From JAVBKV01 sp031553885 (GTDB lineage Bacteria > Bacteroidota > Bacteroidia > Bacteroidales > Azobacteroidaceae): a stretch of DNA of 64,000 nt. The position numbers and the translations under genes are program-made. Each line of letters opens with the position of its first letter. Positions within the stretch are counted from its first letter, which is position 1. Positions 25,511-33,049 of this stretch are shown here, one piece after another. A model generated the notes under the pieces. The model was given only the letters and a program-made list of their open reading frames with translations, searched no databases and was not told the origin of the DNA. The DNA lies in NCBI GenBank assembly GCA_031553885.1, contig JAVBKV010000004.1, forward strand, positions 62,001 through 126,000, written 5' to 3'.

Positions 25511-26868
25511 GTGAAGAGAACAAACCTGTTGAAGATTCTAAAGCTCAAAAATCCCGTTTCAAGGATCTATGGGCAGAAACCATCGGAATTGAACTGAGAA
25601 GCGAAGAATTCCAGGAGGTACTGAGCACAGTTCCTCCCTGGATCCTGCGCTGGGGTATAACTACAGTAGCGACTATTGTTGTTGTCCTACTGATTGGAAG
25701 TGCTATCTTCAAATACCCCGACACCATCAGTTCTGTCGTCACGCTGACCGGAACAACACCGGTAGCCGGCATTGTAGCCAAAACATCCGGAAAAATGCAG
25801 GAACTGTATGTACACGACAACCAGCAAGTAGTTGCCGGCAGCTACCTGGCTATCATCGAAAATCCGGCCAGGGTGGAAGATATTCTCCAATTAAAGCACT
25901 ACTTACAAACCTGTAGCAACTCTTTCGATTCAATAACATCTCTCCCGCCCCGGGAACTCAGTGTAGGCAATTTACAATCGCTTTATTCTTCTTTTTACAT
26001 CACTCTTTCCGATTATTTTCAGTTCAAAGAGTTGAACTATCATCTGAAAAAAATCGAATTCATGAGAGACCGGATTCGAAAAAACGAAACCTATTACAAC
26101 AACATGTTGCGCCAGGAGCAACTGATCCGCAGTCAACTAAGTATTGCCCACACACAATACCAACGGGATTCTACGCTATACAAAGCCAATACCCTATCAA
26201 AAGAAGAATTCGAACGGGCACACAGCCAATACCTGCAAGGATTTTTGTCCTGGGAAAACATGCAGGCTTCTTTAGAGAACCTGCAAATTCAATTGGCTCA
26301 AATGCAGGAGAATTTATTGGATACGGAATACCAATACTCAGACAAAAAACGACAATTGGAAACCCAACTCAAATCGCAGATCACCCAGTTCTTGACGGAA
26401 ATACAGTCCTGGGAGATGACTTATGTGCTGATTGCCCCGATTTCAGGAAAAATTACATTTACCAACTATTGGACCACCAATCAAAACATTGCCGGAGGAG
26501 AAACAGTTTTCAATATCGTTCCGGATGACGAAGGAATACTGATCGGGAAGGCACTTTTACCCACTGAACGCTCAGGCAAAGTAAAAACCGGGCAGAAAGT
26601 AAACATCCGGTTTGCTAACTTTCCGGATAACGAATTCGGGATTGTCAGGGGATTTGTTCAGAACATTTCATTGGTCCCGGCCAAAGAAACCAATACCACC
26701 AATTACGTGGTGGAAATCCAATTACCGGAAGGACTGCATACCACCTACAAAAAAGACCTTCCATTCCTCCCTGAAATGACAGGACAGGCGGATATAATCA
26801 CCGATGATCTATCCTTATTGGAAAGACTTTTGTTACCCCTAAGAAAAATAATAACAGAAAACATATAA
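25507..26868 (+). CDS. HlyD-family membrane fusion protein of the peptide exporter
   Basis: A 453-residue periplasmic adaptor. A cytoplasmic N-terminus of about 50 residues is followed by one membrane helix (about 52-72, ITTVATIVVVLLIGSAIF), a first biotinyl/lipoyl-like half (TPVAGIVAKTSGKMQELYVHDNQQVVAGSYLAII), a long coiled-coil (about 130-300), then the second half (VLIAPISGKITFTNYWTTNQNIAGGETVFNIVP) and a beta-barrel domain. It joins the C39 ABC exporter to an outer-membrane channel of TolC type; no TolC gene is in the window, so a shared one is presumably used. It overlaps the exporter gene by 4 nt and precedes the LytTR gene by 13 nt, so it is in the same operon. Confidence 0.9.
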   Translation: MSEENKPVEDSKAQKSRFKDLWAETIGIELRSEEFQEVLSTVPPWILRWGITTVATIVVVLLIGSAIFKYPDTISSVVTLTGTTPVAGIVAKTSGKMQELYVHDNQQVVAGSYLAIIENPARVEDILQLKHYLQTCSNSFDSITSLPPRELSVGNLQSLYSSFYITLSDYFQFKELNYHLKKIEFMRDRIRKNETYYNNMLRQEQLIRSQLSIAHTQYQRDSTLYKANTLSKEEFERAHSQYLQGFLSWENMQASLENLQIQLAQMQENLLDTEYQYSDKKRQLETQLKSQITQFLTEIQSWEMTYVLIAPISGKITFTNYWTTNQNIAGGETVFNIVPDDEGILIGKALLPTERSGKVKTGQKVNIRFANFPDNEFGIVRGFVQNISLVPAKETNTTNYVVEIQLPEGLHTTYKKDLPFLPEMTGQADIITDDLSLLERLLLPLRKIITENI

Positions 26869-26881
26869 AAATCAAGCAACC

Positions 26882-27301
26882 ATGAAAGAAACTCCAATTG
26901 ATTTTTTATCCGACGAATTGATTATTCAAGATAATGGAGCTGTCAGATGTGTTAAATATAACGAAATTGTATGCATCCACTTCGATAAAGGCCATACCAT
27001 TGTTACCACTTATAAAAAGGGTACCCGGAAGATCTGTTATTCGCTGACCAAACTAATACAAAAATTACCGGTCATATTTTCCTTATGCAGCCGGTCTTCT
27101 ATTGTCAATCTGATCCATATTAGAGGCATAGAAGTAACGAACAACAACTGCATACTATACCTGAATAATGAAATTAAAGTAAATGTGTCCCAACGCAAGG
27201 AAAAAGAAATAAAAAGCAAATTTATATCCATAAAAAAACAAATTCCCAATTGTAATAATTGCTATACTTGTGAAACATCAAAGACATTAAAATCAGGATA
27301 A
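26882..27301 (+). CDS. Stand-alone LytTR DNA-binding protein
   Basis: A 139-residue protein consisting of a LytTR domain (about 18-115) without a receiver: AVRCVKYNEIVCIHFDKGHTIVTT, SLTKLIQKLP, CSRSSIVNLIHIRGIEVTNN and LNNEIKVNVSQRKEKEIKSKF follow the family pattern (strand, helix, RSxxVNL, recognition strands). A Cys-rich tail (CNNCYTCE, about 126-133) could bind a metal or sense redox state, which would suit a locus built around disulfide chemistry; that is speculation. LytTR regulators often control bacteriocin and peptide genes. It follows HlyD by 13 nt. Base composition turns clearly AT-rich from here on. Confidence 0.8.
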   Translation: MKETPIDFLSDELIIQDNGAVRCVKYNEIVCIHFDKGHTIVTTYKKGTRKICYSLTKLIQKLPVIFSLCSRSSIVNLIHIRGIEVTNNNCILYLNNEIKVNVSQRKEKEIKSKFISIKKQIPNCNNCYTCETSKTLKSG

Positions 27302-27436
27302 ATCTTCATTCGTCACCTTATTCTCTGCATTCATTGGATTTTGTTGTTGTTCTGAATTTTATTTAATAAATTCGTTGCAAATACTATCCATATAAAACAT
27401 CAAATAAATTAAAAAAATCTTATTTGTATTGATTGT

Positions 27437-29029
27437 ATGACATTTATATTTTCAAATAAAAAGCCACAAAATATACTCACCTATTTATTAGGGGAGCTAA
27501 AAGTTAAATACACAGACTCCTTTTCGAATAAATATTTCAATGAGCACCCGCACAAATACAATTTATTCGGTCTTTCCACTATGCTATCTGAATACGGAAT
27601 TGACAATAAGGGGATCAAAATAAAAGACAAAAATACGGGAATACACTCGATAGATCCTCCTTTTGTGGTCTATGCCGGAGGTGATTTCGGGGTTGTATCC
27701 AAAATAACCACAAGTAAAGTAAACTACTTGTGGAAAGGACGGCTTTTCTCCGCCCCTATTGCTGAATTTAACAAACAATGGTCCGGGATTATACTCATTC
27801 CTGAACCGACTGAAGATTCCATAGAACCCGGATACTTCAAAAATCGGCGTAAAGAATTGATTAATGGTATACAAAAAGGGTTATTATTGGCCGCAACGAT
27901 CCTATTATGCATTACGTCTTTTATTCACAACCAATTATACAACAATTGGAGTATCGGCTTACTTATTATCATTAACCTGTTAGGTATCTACACCGGGTAC
28001 CTGCTGGTATTGAAGCAAATGCGTATCCACAGTAACTATGCAGATAAAATATGTTCCCTGTTCAAGCAAAGCGACTGTAACGATGTATTGGAATCCAAAG
28101 CTGCGAAATTGTGGGACATCATCGGTTGGAGTGAGATTGGTTTGGGATACTTCATCTCAAACTTAATCGTATTATTAATAATCCCCTTATTACTTCCTTA
28201 TCTGATCCTTATCAACATTTGTACTTTACCTTATAGCCTATGGAGTGTCTGGTATCAAAAAGTAAAAGCCAAGCAATGGTGCCCCCTCTGCCTGATTGTA
28301 CAAGTATTATTCTGGGGTGTCTTTTTCGTTAATTTACTTTCAGGGTTCATTCAACTTCCTGATTTTAATATCAATAATATCCTTTTAACAGGTGTTATTT
28401 ACGGAATCCCGCCATTACTTATTAATCTGTTGATACCCCAATTTACCCGGGCAAGGAAAATGGAACAGGTCACATACGAAATTAACAGCCTGAAAGCTTC
28501 GGAGGTTGTTTTTTCTTCCTTATTAAAAAAGCGACCTCATTATGAAGTAGATAAATCCACTTCTAATATATTATTCGGAAACCAGGATGCCAATTTATTG
28601 GTTACAATTTTCACCAACCCCCATTGTGAACCTTGTGCAAAGATGCATGCCCGAATGGAAAAATTATTAAATGCAAACAATAGCAACTCCATTTGTATTC
28701 AGTATATTTTTTCTTCATTTAATGAAAAATTAATTCCCAGCAATCAGTTTCTTATTGCAACCTACTTTGCAAATAAAACTGATCAGACAAGAAATATTTA
28801 TAACCAATGGTTTGGAGGAGAAAAACACAACAAAGACTCTTTCATGAAAAAATACAGTTATTCTTTGGATGAAAAAGTAAAAAATGAACTCATAACTCAT
28901 GAAGAATGGAAAGAAAAAACAAAATTACAGGCGACACCTACGATTTTAGTGAACGGTTATCAATTACCTGATAACTATAAAATCGAAGATTTAAAATATT
29001 TTACGCATTTAGATATCGATGCTAAATAA
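27437..29029 (+). CDS. C39-like / VKOR / DsbA-like fusion: disulfide generator
   Basis: A 530-residue membrane protein with three parts. Residues 1-130 resemble a C39 peptidase fold without the catalytic Cys (FGLSTMLSEYGIDNKGIKI, PPFVVYAGGDFGVVSKI), perhaps a leader-recognition module. Residues 145-340 are a VKOR domain with about five membrane helices, loop cysteines C206 and C214, and the active-site pair CPLC (282-285). Residues 365-530 form a DsbA-like thioredoxin domain with CEPC (397-400) and the cis-Pro loop QATPTILVNG. VKOR-thioredoxin fusions re-oxidise a periplasmic dithiol oxidase using quinone, so this enzyme is likely to form disulfides in the six-Cys peptides encoded downstream. 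The last ~30 bp of the gene recur three times after it as cassette borders. Confidence 0.85.
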   Translation: MTFIFSNKKPQNILTYLLGELKVKYTDSFSNKYFNEHPHKYNLFGLSTMLSEYGIDNKGIKIKDKNTGIHSIDPPFVVYAGGDFGVVSKITTSKVNYLWKGRLFSAPIAEFNKQWSGIILIPEPTEDSIEPGYFKNRRKELINGIQKGLLLAATILLCITSFIHNQLYNNWSIGLLIIINLLGIYTGYLLVLKQMRIHSNYADKICSLFKQSDCNDVLESKAAKLWDIIGWSEIGLGYFISNLIVLLIIPLLLPYLILINICTLPYSLWSVWYQKVKAKQWCPLCLIVQVLFWGVFFVNLLSGFIQLPDFNINNILLTGVIYGIPPLLINLLIPQFTRARKMEQVTYEINSLKASEVVFSSLLKKRPHYEVDKSTSNILFGNQDANLLVTIFTNPHCEPCAKMHARMEKLLNANNSNSICIQYIFSSFNEKLIPSNQFLIATYFANKTDQTRNIYNQWFGGEKHNKDSFMKKYSYSLDEKVKNELITHEEWKEKTKLQATPTILVNGYQLPDNYKIEDLKYFTHLDIDAK

Positions 29030-29055
29030 CTATTGCTAAAGTCGAGGGGCAATAG
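29030..29055 (+). ncRNA. Short stem-loop upstream of peptide 1
   Basis: CTATTGC (29030-29036) pairs with GCAATAG (29049-29055) directly after the VKOR stop codon. The same element stands before peptides 2 and 3. It has no T-run, so an RNA-processing or stability role is as likely as termination. Confidence 0.5.
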
Positions 29056-29111
29056 ACAATAAACTAGCTACTTATTGTAAAATTCCGAGACATAATTCAA
29101 TTTTCTTTAAT

Positions 29112-29399
29112 ATGAAAAAGCTTTCTAAAATCAGATTAAATGATTTCAATGAAATTTCAAATGCTGAAATGAAAAAAATTGTAGGTGGGAATATTGACTG
29201 TGGATCCGAACAAACACTATTCCATTGTACAGGAACAATGTGGGGGCATAATGCCTCAGGATACGCATGTGGTTATCGAGCAGATGATACTGCTACAGAT
29301 GTTTTTATAGCATTTCAGAATCAAGTTTGTTTTGGTATTGACTATGTCCAATGTGCAGCCGAAGTAATGGAGTCGGGATACAAACCAAAATGTAGTTAA
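29112..29399 (+). CDS. Six-cysteine double-glycine precursor peptide 1
   Basis: A 95-residue precursor. The leader MKKLSKIRLNDF-NEISNAEMKKIVGG (26 residues) matches the Bacteroidales GG natural-product leader type (TIGR04149-like). Cutting after GG leaves a 69-residue core with six Cys at core positions 4, 13, 27, 47, 55 and 68, enough for three disulfides. The core starts NIDCGSEQTLFHCTGTMWG and ends YKPKCS. It has no signal peptide, so export should go through the C39 ABC transporter upstream. The hairpin at 29407 and a dedicated TlpA-like gene follow. The core has no family I recognise; bacteriocin, signal or modified (glycosylated) peptide are all possible. Confidence 0.85.
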   Translation: MKKLSKIRLNDFNEISNAEMKKIVGGNIDCGSEQTLFHCTGTMWGHNASGYACGYRADDTATDVFIAFQNQVCFGIDYVQCAAEVMESGYKPKCS

Positions 29400-29406
29400 T
29401 TAAAAG

Positions 29407-29463
29407 ATAGAGGCTGATAAAATTTCTATTCAGAAATAGAATATATCTTTTATCGACCTCTAT
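29407..29463 (+). ncRNA. Large hairpin between peptide 1 and its TlpA gene
   Basis: ATAGAGGCTGATAAAA (from 29407) pairs with TTTTATCGACCTCTAT (to 29463) with one two-base mismatch. The inner part TTCTATT / AATAGAA extends the stem. Equivalent hairpins at 31189 and 32966 keep the stem with changed bases on both sides. No T-run follows. Confidence 0.65.
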
Positions 29464-29491
29464 ACCATTATCAATGCTAAAGATATACACA

Positions 29492-30766
29492 ATGAAAAAG
29501 ATTATTGTTTTTTTCACGCTTATCCTGCACATTTCGATCTGTTGTGCCCAGAAAATCAATATCCAGGTCACTATCTCTGAGGATTTTAAAAAAAATAATG
29601 AAAAACCTCAATGGATATATTGGCTCTCTATAACCGGAAATGAATGTGAATTTACAGATTCATGCGTTATAGTTCCAGGTCAAAAATTGTTCTCCTTTGA
29701 AAAGGAAATAGGAATAGAATACCAGGGAGATCCTTATTGGTGTGAATTAATCTTTTCAGAAACAAGAATTCCTTTCTATGCAACACCCGGAGCTAATATT
29801 AAAATGGAATTAAATAAAGAATCATTACTTTATCCTACTAAATTTGAAGGAGATATAAGCTCTCTGGAATGGTACCAATACAAAAGAAAAAATTTTGAAA
29901 ACTTAGAACGAGCCAAAATATTAAAAGATTCATTAATAGCAATAAAAGGAAACGAAGCACATTACAAGCTGATCGAGGATAGTATTCTCTTTTATGAGAA
30001 TTATTTTAAGAGACCTCCATCCTGTCTGGAAATGTTCAAAACAATTCAAAGTCCACACACCTATAAGTTCCTTCTAAGAAGAGCCGAATATCTTCCTCAG
30101 GAAACCATTGACAGCTTAACGGTTGAAATGAAGAAAAAATTCCCACACAGTAAAATGGTTAACAACCCTAAATCAGATCCACCTTCAATTCAAAGTAAAG
30201 AAGTATGGGATCGCTCTACTCGAATGAGATTTGTTCAAGACAGCGAAGAAAGTCCTAAAAAGAAAGTGATCCCTCCCGAACAACTGGAAAAAGAAAAAAA
30301 AGAACTGGACAAAATACCTTCCCTGGCTTTGGGTGATGAAGTAAAAGGTCTTTCTCTGAAAGGAATGGAGGAAAAGGACGTTGCATTAGACAGTATTAAT
30401 ACCGACTATATCCTGATCGATTTCTGGGCCGGCTGGTGTGGTCCCTGCCGGAGGGAAATACCCAATCTCAAAAAAGCGCTTAGCATCTACAATACCCAAT
30501 TAACCATCTATGCCATTTCATTGGATTTTAGTGAAGATGACTGGAAAAAAGCGATACAACAAGACAAGAGTGAATCCCTGACGCATGTTTTTTCCAACAA
30601 TGGCGATTTTGACACTAAAAAACTTAAGAAACGTTTCGGTATTACTGCCATCCCGGCGAATTTCCTGCTGGACAAAGACCGGAAAATCATTGCTATTAAT
30701 TTGAGGGGAGATGCATTGGAAAAGAAAATGAAGGAGCTGGTAACTGAAAGCTTAGTGCTGAAATAA
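29492..30766 (+). CDS. TlpA-type thioredoxin-fold protein paired with peptide 1
   Basis: A 424-residue secreted protein with signal peptide (MKKIIVFFTLILHISICCAQ). An N-terminal beta-domain (about 20-115, DUF4369-like) is followed by a charged helical middle (about 125-275) and a C-terminal TlpA/ResA thioredoxin domain (about 285-424) with active site WCGPC (Cys316 and Cys319) and cis-Pro loop GITAIPANFLLD. Family members reduce or reshuffle periplasmic disulfides. Here one copy is linked to each six-Cys peptide, which suggests help with folding, isomerisation or immunity for that peptide; this is inference. The N-terminal halves of the three paralogues differ far more than their thioredoxin domains, so the N-terminal part may recognise the partner peptide. 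The start at 29492 gives the signal peptide; an ATG at 29474 adds only six residues. Confidence 0.85.
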   Translation: MKKIIVFFTLILHISICCAQKINIQVTISEDFKKNNEKPQWIYWLSITGNECEFTDSCVIVPGQKLFSFEKEIGIEYQGDPYWCELIFSETRIPFYATPGANIKMELNKESLLYPTKFEGDISSLEWYQYKRKNFENLERAKILKDSLIAIKGNEAHYKLIEDSILFYENYFKRPPSCLEMFKTIQSPHTYKFLLRRAEYLPQETIDSLTVEMKKKFPHSKMVNNPKSDPPSIQSKEVWDRSTRMRFVQDSEESPKKKVIPPEQLEKEKKELDKIPSLALGDEVKGLSLKGMEEKDVALDSINTDYILIDFWAGWCGPCRREIPNLKKALSIYNTQLTIYAISLDFSEDDWKKAIQQDKSESLTHVFSNNGDFDTKKLKKRFGITAIPANFLLDKDRKIIAINLRGDALEKKMKELVTESLVLK

Positions 30767-30807
30767 TTATAAACATTTTACGCATTTAGATGTCGACGCT
30801 AAATAAC

Positions 30808-30834
30808 TCTATTGCTAAAGTCGAGGGCAATAGA
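30808..30834 (+). ncRNA. Short stem-loop upstream of peptide 2
   Basis: TCTATTGC (30808-30815) pairs with GCAATAGA (30827-30834). It sits directly after the border repeat, as in units 1 and 3. Confidence 0.5.
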
Positions 30835-30888
30835 AAATAAATGGCCGTTTATTGTAAAATTCCGAGACATAATTCAATTCTGTTTAAT

Positions 30889-31179
30889 ATGAAAAAGCTT
30901 TCTAAAATCAAATTAAATGATTTCAATGAAATTTCAAATGCTGAAATGAAAAAAATTGTTGGTGGTAACATTGATTGTGGAGAGAGACAAACACTATTCC
31001 ATTGTACAGGAACAATGTGGGGACATGATGCTTCTGGGTACGCATGTGGTACAAGTGCTAACGCAACATCTTTTTGGGTTTGGGAAGGATTCGTGGACCA
31101 AGTTTGTGTCGGTATTGACGACCCTATCAAATGTTATGCTGAAGTATCAGAATCAGGATACGATCCAAAGTGTAGTTAA
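30889..31179 (+). CDS. Six-cysteine double-glycine precursor peptide 2
   Basis: A 96-residue precursor. The leader MKKLSKIKLNDF-NEISNAEMKKIVGG differs from that of peptide 1 by one residue. The 70-residue core has six Cys at positions 4, 13, 27, 47, 56 and 69. The first 28 core residues (NIDCGERQTLFHCTGTMWG onward) are nearly the same as peptide 1; the stretch between Cys3 and Cys6 is much changed (TSANATSFWVWEGFVDQ). An upstream in-frame ATG at 30841 would add 16 residues before the leader and is rejected because the GG-leader family starts MKKL. Expected export through the C39 transporter and oxidation by the VKOR fusion. Confidence 0.85.
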   Translation: MKKLSKIKLNDFNEISNAEMKKIVGGNIDCGERQTLFHCTGTMWGHDASGYACGTSANATSFWVWEGFVDQVCVGIDDPIKCYAEVSESGYDPKCS

Positions 31180-31188
31180 TTAAAGAAA

Positions 31189-31247
31189 TAGGGGCTGTGG
31201 TAAAGATTTCTATTTAGAAACAAAATAAATCTTTTGATCAGCCTCTA
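31189..31247 (+). ncRNA. Large hairpin between peptide 2 and its TlpA gene
   Basis: TAGGGGCTG (31189-31197) and the downstream AAAGATTT pair with AAATCTTT and CAGCCTCTA (ending 31247). Position and length match the hairpins of units 1 and 3. Confidence 0.65.
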
Positions 31248-31276
31248 TACCATTATCAATATTAAAGACGCATATA

Positions 31277-32545
31277 ATGAAAAAAATTATCATTTTCTCC
31301 ACTCTCCTCCTATACATTTCGATCTGTTGCGCCCAAAAAGTCAACATACAGGTCACCTTCTCCGAGGATTTTCTAAAGAAAATCACCTCCCCCCAATGGG
31401 TATATTGGTACACTATGAGCGGAAATGAATGTGAATTTACAGATTCATGCTTGTTCACCTTGAGTCAGAAATCGCTCTCCTTTGAAAAAGAAATCGGACT
31501 GGAATATCAGGGAGATCCTTATTTTTGTCGATTAATCTTCGCAAAAGAAAAACTTCCAGTACTTTTTTTTGCAACTCCAGGAGCTGATATTAAAATGGGA
31601 CTAAACAACAGGTTAATACTCTATCCTTCTAAATGCGAAGGAGATATAACCACACAGGAAATATATCAATATAATAGAATCAAAAAATTTGAAAATTTCG
31701 AACGAACAAAAATACTAAAAGACTCATTATCAACAATAAAAGAAAATGATGTACGCTACAAGTTAATAGCAGATAGCATTCACTATTATGAAAATTATTA
31801 CAAGGGACCAGGCAGTCTGGAGTTATTCAAAATAATTCAAAGTCCAACCATCTATAGTTTTTTCCTAAAAAAGGCAGAGGATCTCCCACAGGAAACTATC
31901 GATAGTTTAGAGATTGAAATGAAGAAAAAATTTCCATATAGTAAAAGCATTAACAATCCTAAGTATGATCCGCCTTCAATTAAAAGCAAAAAGGCATCGG
32001 AACGTTTTGACCAAATCACCAATCGGAATAGCCCCCCCAAAAAAGTGATACCTCCCGAACAACTGGAAAAAGAAAAAAAAGAACTGGACAAAATCTCTTC
32101 CTTAGCCTTAGGCGATGAAGTAAAACACCTATCACTAAAAGGAATGGTAGAAAAGGACATTGCATTGGACAGTATCAAAACCGATTATATCCTGATCGAT
32201 TTCTGGGCAGGCTGGTGTGGTCCCTGCCGAAAGGAAATACCAAATCTCAAAAAAGCGCTCAGCCTATACGACACCAAATTGACCATCTATGCCATTTCAT
32301 TGGATTTTAGTGAAGATGACTGGAAAAAAGCGGTACGACAAGACGAGAGTGAATCCCTGACCCATGTTTTTTCCAACAATGGCGATTTTGATACTAAAAA
32401 GCTTAAAAAACGTTTCGGGATTACCGCCATTCCGGCCAATTTCCTGTTGGACAAAGATCGGAAAATCATTGCTGTCAATCTAAGAGGAGATGCATTGGAA
32501 AAGAAAATGAAGGAGCTGGTAACTGAAAGCTTAGTGCTGAAATAA
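31277..32545 (+). CDS. TlpA-type thioredoxin-fold protein paired with peptide 2
   Basis: A 422-residue paralogue of the protein at 29492-30766. Signal peptide MKKIIIFSTLLLYISICCAQ; thioredoxin active site WCGPC (Cys314 and Cys317), with Lys-Glu after the second Cys where the others have Arg-Glu. The last 150 residues are almost identical to paralogue 1, while the first 270 differ at many positions (for example VYWYTMSGNECEFTDSCLFT). The charged segment before the thioredoxin domain (KKVIPPEQLEKEKKELDKI) is common to all three and may be a flexible helical spacer. Predicted periplasmic and dedicated to peptide 2. Confidence 0.85.
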   Translation: MKKIIIFSTLLLYISICCAQKVNIQVTFSEDFLKKITSPQWVYWYTMSGNECEFTDSCLFTLSQKSLSFEKEIGLEYQGDPYFCRLIFAKEKLPVLFFATPGADIKMGLNNRLILYPSKCEGDITTQEIYQYNRIKKFENFERTKILKDSLSTIKENDVRYKLIADSIHYYENYYKGPGSLELFKIIQSPTIYSFFLKKAEDLPQETIDSLEIEMKKKFPYSKSINNPKYDPPSIKSKKASERFDQITNRNSPPKKVIPPEQLEKEKKELDKISSLALGDEVKHLSLKGMVEKDIALDSIKTDYILIDFWAGWCGPCRKEIPNLKKALSLYDTKLTIYAISLDFSEDDWKKAVRQDESESLTHVFSNNGDFDTKKLKKRFGITAIPANFLLDKDRKIIAVNLRGDALEKKMKELVTESLVLK

Positions 32546-32587
32546 TTATAAACATTTTACGCATTTAGATGTCGACGCTAAATAACT

Positions 32588-32613
32588 CTATTGCTAAAGT
32601 CGAGGGGCAATAG
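32588..32613 (+). ncRNA. Short stem-loop upstream of peptide 3
   Basis: CTATTGC (32588-32594) pairs with GCAATAG (32607-32613), third member of the set. Confidence 0.5.
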
Positions 32614-32668
32614 GCTATAAATGGCCGTTTATTGTAAAATTCCGAGACATAATTCAATTCTGTTTAAT

Positions 32669-32959
32669 ATGAAAAAGCTTTTTAAAATCAAATTAAATGA
32701 TTTCAATGAAATTTCAAATGCCGAAATGAAAAAAATTGTTGGTGGTAACGTTGATTGTGGAGAGGGACAAACACTATTCCATTGTACAGGAACAACATGG
32801 GAGCATGACCACTCTGGATACGCATGTGGTACAAATCCTAATGATACTGCTGAGTGGCTTCGTGAAGGATTTGTGAACCAAGCATGCTTTGGCGCACCGT
32901 CTTATTATGACTGTGTTACAATGATAGAGGAGGCAAACTATCAGCCAAAGTGTAAATAA
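32669..32959 (+). CDS. Six-cysteine double-glycine precursor peptide 3
   Basis: A 96-residue precursor. The leader MKKLFKIKLNDF-NEISNAEMKKIVGG is again nearly unchanged. The 70-residue core has six Cys at positions 4, 13, 27, 47, 56 and 69, the same spacing as peptide 2. It begins NVDCGEGQTLFHCTGTTWE and ends YQPKCK. This is the most diverged of the three after Cys3 (TNPNDTAEWLREGFVNQ, FGAPSYYD). Conserved leader and Cys frame with changing surface residues is the pattern expected of a diversifying toxin or recognition peptide. As in unit 2, an upstream ATG (32621) is not the likely start. Confidence 0.85.
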   Translation: MKKLFKIKLNDFNEISNAEMKKIVGGNVDCGEGQTLFHCTGTTWEHDHSGYACGTNPNDTAEWLREGFVNQACFGAPSYYDCVTMIEEANYQPKCK

Positions 32960-32965
32960 AAAAAA

Positions 32966-33024
32966 ATAGAGGCTGGCAAAGATTTCTATTTAGAAACAAA
33001 ATAAATCTTTTGATCAGCCTCTAT
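32966..33024 (+). ncRNA. Large hairpin between peptide 3 and its TlpA gene
   Basis: ATAGAGGCTG (from 32966) and AAAGATTT pair with AAATCTTT and CAGCCTCTAT (to 33024). Third member of the set. Confidence 0.65.
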
Positions 33025-33049
33025 ACCATTATAATACAAAATACACATA

